Part shown: positions 42,189-44,281 of the stretch, in pieces | How the letters are laid out: the number at the start of each line of letters is the position of its first letter | How positions within the stretch are numbered: the first letter of the stretch is position 1 | From: Candidatus Nitrosocaldus sp. | GTDB taxonomy: Archaea; Thermoproteota; Nitrososphaeria; Nitrososphaerales; Nitrosocaldaceae | Assembly: GCA_025054855.1 (NCBI GenBank) | Contig: JANWZS010000016.1 | Span: forward strand, 1 to 44,281 | Reading direction: 5' to 3' | DNA: 44,281 nucleotides | Translations under genes and position numbers: made by a program | The notes under the pieces: generated by a model | What the model saw: only the letters and a program-made list of their open reading frames with translations | Told to the model about the DNA's origin: nothing | Database searches by the model: none

Positions 42189-42307
42189 GCCGGGGTGCCC
42201 TAGCCTGGTAGGGGGCAGGCCTGCTAAGTGGATAGTGTAAGCAGGTGCATGCGGTGAGTCTGTGGCCCGTATGGGCCGCACGGGTTCAAATCCCGTCCCC
42301 GGCGCCA
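42189..42307 (+). tRNA. trnS-GCU: tRNA-Ser (GCT) with a 30-nt intron
   Basis: The acceptor stem GCCGGGG/CCCCGGC has discriminator G (42304) and an encoded CCA (42305-42307). The D arm is CCCT/GGGG, the anticodon stem CAGGC/GTCTG, the anticodon loop CTGCTAA (GCT), the T arm ACGGG-TTCAAAT-CCCGT. A long variable arm (GGCCC-GTAT-GGGCC) identifies a class II tRNA, consistent with Ser. Exons are 42189-42226 and 42257-42307. A tyrosine recombinase gene starts 12 bp after the CCA, so the 3' half is the probable attachment site of an integrated element. Confidence 0.92.
42227..42256 (+). other. tRNA-Ser intron, canonical position 37/38
   Basis: A bulge-helix-bulge can be drawn. Exon CTGC (42221-42224) pairs with intron GCGG (42251-42254), flanked by 3-nt bulges TAA (42225-42227) and TGA (42255-42257). 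Cutting between the second and third nucleotide of each bulge restores a 7-nt anticodon loop. Confidence 0.8.
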
Positions 42308-42319
42308 TTATTAATTGGT

Positions 42320-43831
42320 ATGAGCGTGTACGGCGACTCAAGCGTGGACAACATTAAGAGAAATAGAAGAAATAGCGATAATATCAGCAAGATTAACATT
42401 AGCAGTAGTGGTAGTACCAACGATATCGGTAGCGATACCGGTGAGGAGACCATGCCAACTACAGAGACCAAGACCAACACCAATGTCAAGACCAGTATCA
42501 AGACCAATATCAAGACCAAGATAGATACAAAGACAGATACCAGTACCACTGCTGCTGGCGCTATCTACAACTACAGGAAGATCATAGACCTCTGGCTCAG
42601 GAAGGTATCCGAACTCCAACTCCAACCCTCCACCTCCAATCCGTACAATAAAGGGAATAAAGAGACTGTCACAGCGTTCATAAATGCACTACTCATCCAT
42701 GGCATAGGAGAGGGTAGAGTCAAGGACTATGCTCAGTTCTGCTATAGGATACATGTGATCATGCATGACCTGCATATCGAGAAGCCTCTGGCAGATCTAA
42801 CCAGGGAAGACGTGGATAAGATAGCAGGTGTCATGATCAACGGGAAGGGTTGGAGTTACTCTACAATCGCTATAGCATTACGTACATTGAAGCGCCTCGT
42901 GCATTACGCTAAGCATAAGGAGATAGCAGAAGGGGAGGGTTCATACTGCGAGGAGGTCAGGCATATACACCCAGATCGCTACAAAAGCAAGGCAATGAAG
43001 GAGGAGAAGGTCAAGGCAACAGATCTATTGACGAGAGAGGAGTTCCTCAGGCTAGTAGAAACGGTACCTAGAATAAGCAGGTACCCAGCTAGAGATAGAG
43101 CGTTGCTGTACGTCATGTACGAGTTCGCAGCTAGACCTTCTGAACTCCTGAACATGCGTGTGGGTAATGTTATCTTCCATGAGGGTTATGCTGAGATAAC
43201 AACGACTGGTAAGACTGGTACCAAGACCTTGACAGTCGTAATGTCATACAATGCGTTAAGGGAATGGCTTGAGCAGCATCCATTGAAGAATGATCCAGAC
43301 GCATACCTGTGGTATAGCAGGATAAGGGGAAGGATCTCATACGGAAGGTTACGTGAATTTGTTAAGCGGTTAGCAGTTGAGGCAGGGATAAGTCCAAGGA
43401 AGAGAGTCTGGCTATATCTGATAAGGCATACTGCATTGACGCATGTGGAGAAGCAGTTCGGTTCCTCCATTACCGAAATATACGGGAACTGGAGGAAGGG
43501 TTCACCAGTAAGGAACAGATACATTCATTTGGCAACCTCAGACCAGAGGGAAGCTGTGTTAAGGAAGTACGGATTGCTGAAGAAGGAAGAAGATAACAAC
43601 AGTAACAATAGCAGTAGTAGTAGCATAGTGGAAATGAAGCGCTGCTACAGGTGCAGTAACCTCAACGAACCTACAGCACGAATCTGCAGATACTGTGGTC
43701 TGATACTGGATCAGCGGTACGCTTTGCAACTTAAGAACGAAAGGGATCAGAAGATCAAAGAGTTAGAGGATAGGCTGGCAAGGATAACTGAGATTGTGGA
43801 GGAGTTGCTTCAGCGTAATCCTCCTTATTAA
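42320..43831 (+). CDS. Tyrosine recombinase/integrase with C-terminal zinc ribbon
   Basis: The 503 residues start 12 bp after the tRNA-Ser 3' end. A low-complexity N-terminus (Asn/Ser, then Thr-Lys-Asn repeats, about 35-75) precedes a SAM-like core-binding domain (about 90-200). The catalytic domain has Arg in FAARPSELL (R272), Lys in GKTGTK, LYLIRHTALTH (R369, H370; the first His of HxxR is Tyr), W391 and the nucleophile in RNRYIHL (Y401). A C-terminal zinc ribbon (CYRCSNLNEPTARICRYCG) and a coiled coil follow, separated by an AGY-coded Ser/Asn linker. It probably integrated an element into the tRNA. The reading frame extends upstream into the tRNA, but ATG 42320 is the credible start. Confidence 0.88.
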   Translation: MSVYGDSSVDNIKRNRRNSDNISKINISSSGSTNDIGSDTGEETMPTTETKTNTNVKTSIKTNIKTKIDTKTDTSTTAAGAIYNYRKIIDLWLRKVSELQLQPSTSNPYNKGNKETVTAFINALLIHGIGEGRVKDYAQFCYRIHVIMHDLHIEKPLADLTREDVDKIAGVMINGKGWSYSTIAIALRTLKRLVHYAKHKEIAEGEGSYCEEVRHIHPDRYKSKAMKEEKVKATDLLTREEFLRLVETVPRISRYPARDRALLYVMYEFAARPSELLNMRVGNVIFHEGYAEITTTGKTGTKTLTVVMSYNALREWLEQHPLKNDPDAYLWYSRIRGRISYGRLREFVKRLAVEAGISPRKRVWLYLIRHTALTHVEKQFGSSITEIYGNWRKGSPVRNRYIHLATSDQREAVLRKYGLLKKEEDNNSNNSSSSSIVEMKRCYRCSNLNEPTARICRYCGLILDQRYALQLKNERDQKIKELEDRLARITEIVEELLQRNPPY

Positions 43832-43939
43832 TTTCCCTACTTACTTCTACCTCAATGGTATGAGTTAGGGGTAGGATAGGGATAGGGGATAGGATAGGTC
43901 TCAGTAATAGCAGTCTTCTTCTTAGTTAGTTAATCTTAG
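43832..43939. other. Short G-rich repeat region after the integrase
   Basis: Contains overlapping GGATAGGG/GGGGATAGGA units (about 43866-43896) and TTAGTTAG repeats (about 43923-43942). No gene seen. Confidence 0.5.
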
Positions 43940-44110
43940 TTAGTTCGTCTTGGTCTTGGTCTTCTTAGTCCTAGTCTTTGTAGGCATGGTTATATTGGTA
44001 GTGGTCATAGTCGTGGTCTTCTTCAGTCCCTCAACTATTTTCCTTGCCTCTTCTATCTCTTCAGCAAGCATTCTTAAGAGTTCTTTGTCTGTCTTATCTG
44101 TAAGTTTCAT
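43940..44110 (-). CDS. Small Lys/Thr-repeat coiled-coil protein (element-encoded, uncertain)
   Basis: From MKLTDKTDKELLRML (ATG 44110; another in-frame ATG lies four codons upstream) the frame gives 56 aa: an acidic amphipathic helix (ELLRMLAEEIEEARKIVEGLKK) then a Thr/Met/Lys run ending in TKTRTKKTKTKTN. A TATA-like TTAGTATTAT (rc, about 44131-44140) is at a suitable distance. The Lys-Thr repeat resembles the N-terminal repeat of the neighbouring integrase. Coding is plausible but unproven. Confidence 0.45.
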   Translation of the reverse strand: MKLTDKTDKELLRMLAEEIEEARKIVEGLKKTTTMTTTNITMPTKTRTKKTKTKTN

Positions 44111-44136
44111 GTTCAAGTTCATCAGTAGATAATACT

Positions 44137-44231
44137 AAAGGAAAGGGGAGGAAGTAAGAGAAAGAGAAAAGAAGAAAGGGAGGAATGAAGAAAGAAGGAA
44201 GAAAGAAAAAGGGAGGAAGGGAGGAGGAAGA
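44137..44231 (+). repeat. 95-nt polypurine tract
   Basis: Ninety-three of 95 bases are A or G, the only exceptions being T at 44155 and 44186. The tract is AAAG/GGAAG-rich and non-coding in both directions beyond short frames. Confidence 0.8.
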
Positions 44232-44234
44232 TCG

Positions 44235-44267
44235 TCCTAGTCAGTCCAGTCCTAGTCAGTCCTAGTC
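44235..44267 (+). repeat. 15-bp tandem direct repeat at the window end
   Basis: TCCTAGTCAGTCC occurs at 44235-44247 and 44250-44262, followed by a partial TAGTC unit. It may continue beyond the window. Confidence 0.65.
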
Positions 44268-44281
44268 TTCTACTCTACTCT

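Noticed and set aside
42245-42319. Integrase frame extending back into the tRNA, with an ATG inside the intron
   Set aside because: The extension translates the tRNA 3' exon. ATG 42320 just after the tRNA is the reasonable start, and there is no sign of an SSV-type split integrase.
42144-42341. Minus-strand 65-codon frame across the tRNA
   Set aside because: It is antisense to the tRNA-Ser gene, which has full cloverleaf and intron support.
1-44281. CRISPR arrays, IS elements, rRNA genes
   Set aside because: No regularly spaced 24-40 bp repeats, no transposase frame and no rRNA-like conserved segments were seen. The repeats present are simple-sequence tracts.

Overview
The window is archaeal chromosome, most likely from a thermophilic member of the Nitrososphaerota/Thaumarchaeota (Nitrosocaldus-like). 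The evidence is the information-processing set (TFB, Rpo12, EF-1alpha beside S10, Sec61beta, eIF1/SUI1, archaeal ProRS), the bifunctional FBP aldolase/phosphatase, a tRNA intron with a bulge-helix-bulge splice motif, strong AGG (Arg) and ATA (Ile) codon preference, and mostly leaderless genes whose start codon lies 24-30 bp after a TATA box. No ammonia-oxidation gene is present, so the physiology cannot be confirmed here.

Layout. 1-5.2 kb, mainly minus strand: a cut gene; fbp and tpiA overlapping in a gluconeogenic pair; rpo12 followed by a class III nucleotidyl cyclase; EF-1alpha followed by S10. 5.2-8.3 kb: ppdK and a small membrane protein. 8.4-16 kb, mostly minus: threonine synthase with a cobalamin-binding-like protein, a 44-residue Cys-rich protein at 10780-10914, a DUF35/Hjc cluster, alkyladenine glycosylase (plus), a VTT/DedA membrane protein and ProRS. 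16-18.7 kb, plus: a SerB/ThrH-like HAD phosphatase, CofE and two small unknowns. 18.7-28.4 kb: a large family 5 solute-binding protein whose lobes look circularly permuted, a PD-(D/E)XK nuclease, DUF2070, Sec61beta, a Zn-ribbon p27-like protein, eIF1, a CPBP protease, a dCTP deaminase-like protein and TFB. 28.5-35.3 kb: a hemerythrin and a complete trpEGDCBA operon without trpF. 35.6-42.1 kb: PyrG, a DUF4234-like membrane protein, an Mtq2/HemK-like methyltransferase, a TGS protein with a decayed G domain, isocitrate dehydrogenase and a membrane-anchored extracellular protein.

The right end looks like the boundary of an integrated element. An intron-containing tRNA-Ser(GCT) is followed 12 bp later by a tyrosine recombinase with a Thr/Lys-repeat N-terminus and a C-terminal zinc ribbon, then by a small Lys/Thr-repeat ORF, a 95-nt polypurine tract and short direct repeats. 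The rest of the element would lie beyond the window.

Points deserving a second look are the permuted solute-binding protein, the P-loop-less DRG/TGS protein, PPDK lacking its conserved catalytic Cys, the cyclase lacking the transition-state Asn/Arg, recurrent AGY trinucleotide tracts inside core enzymes, the missing trpF, and inverted repeats beside the tfb, trpE and methyltransferase promoters. No complete new multi-gene defence or mobile system could be demonstrated.
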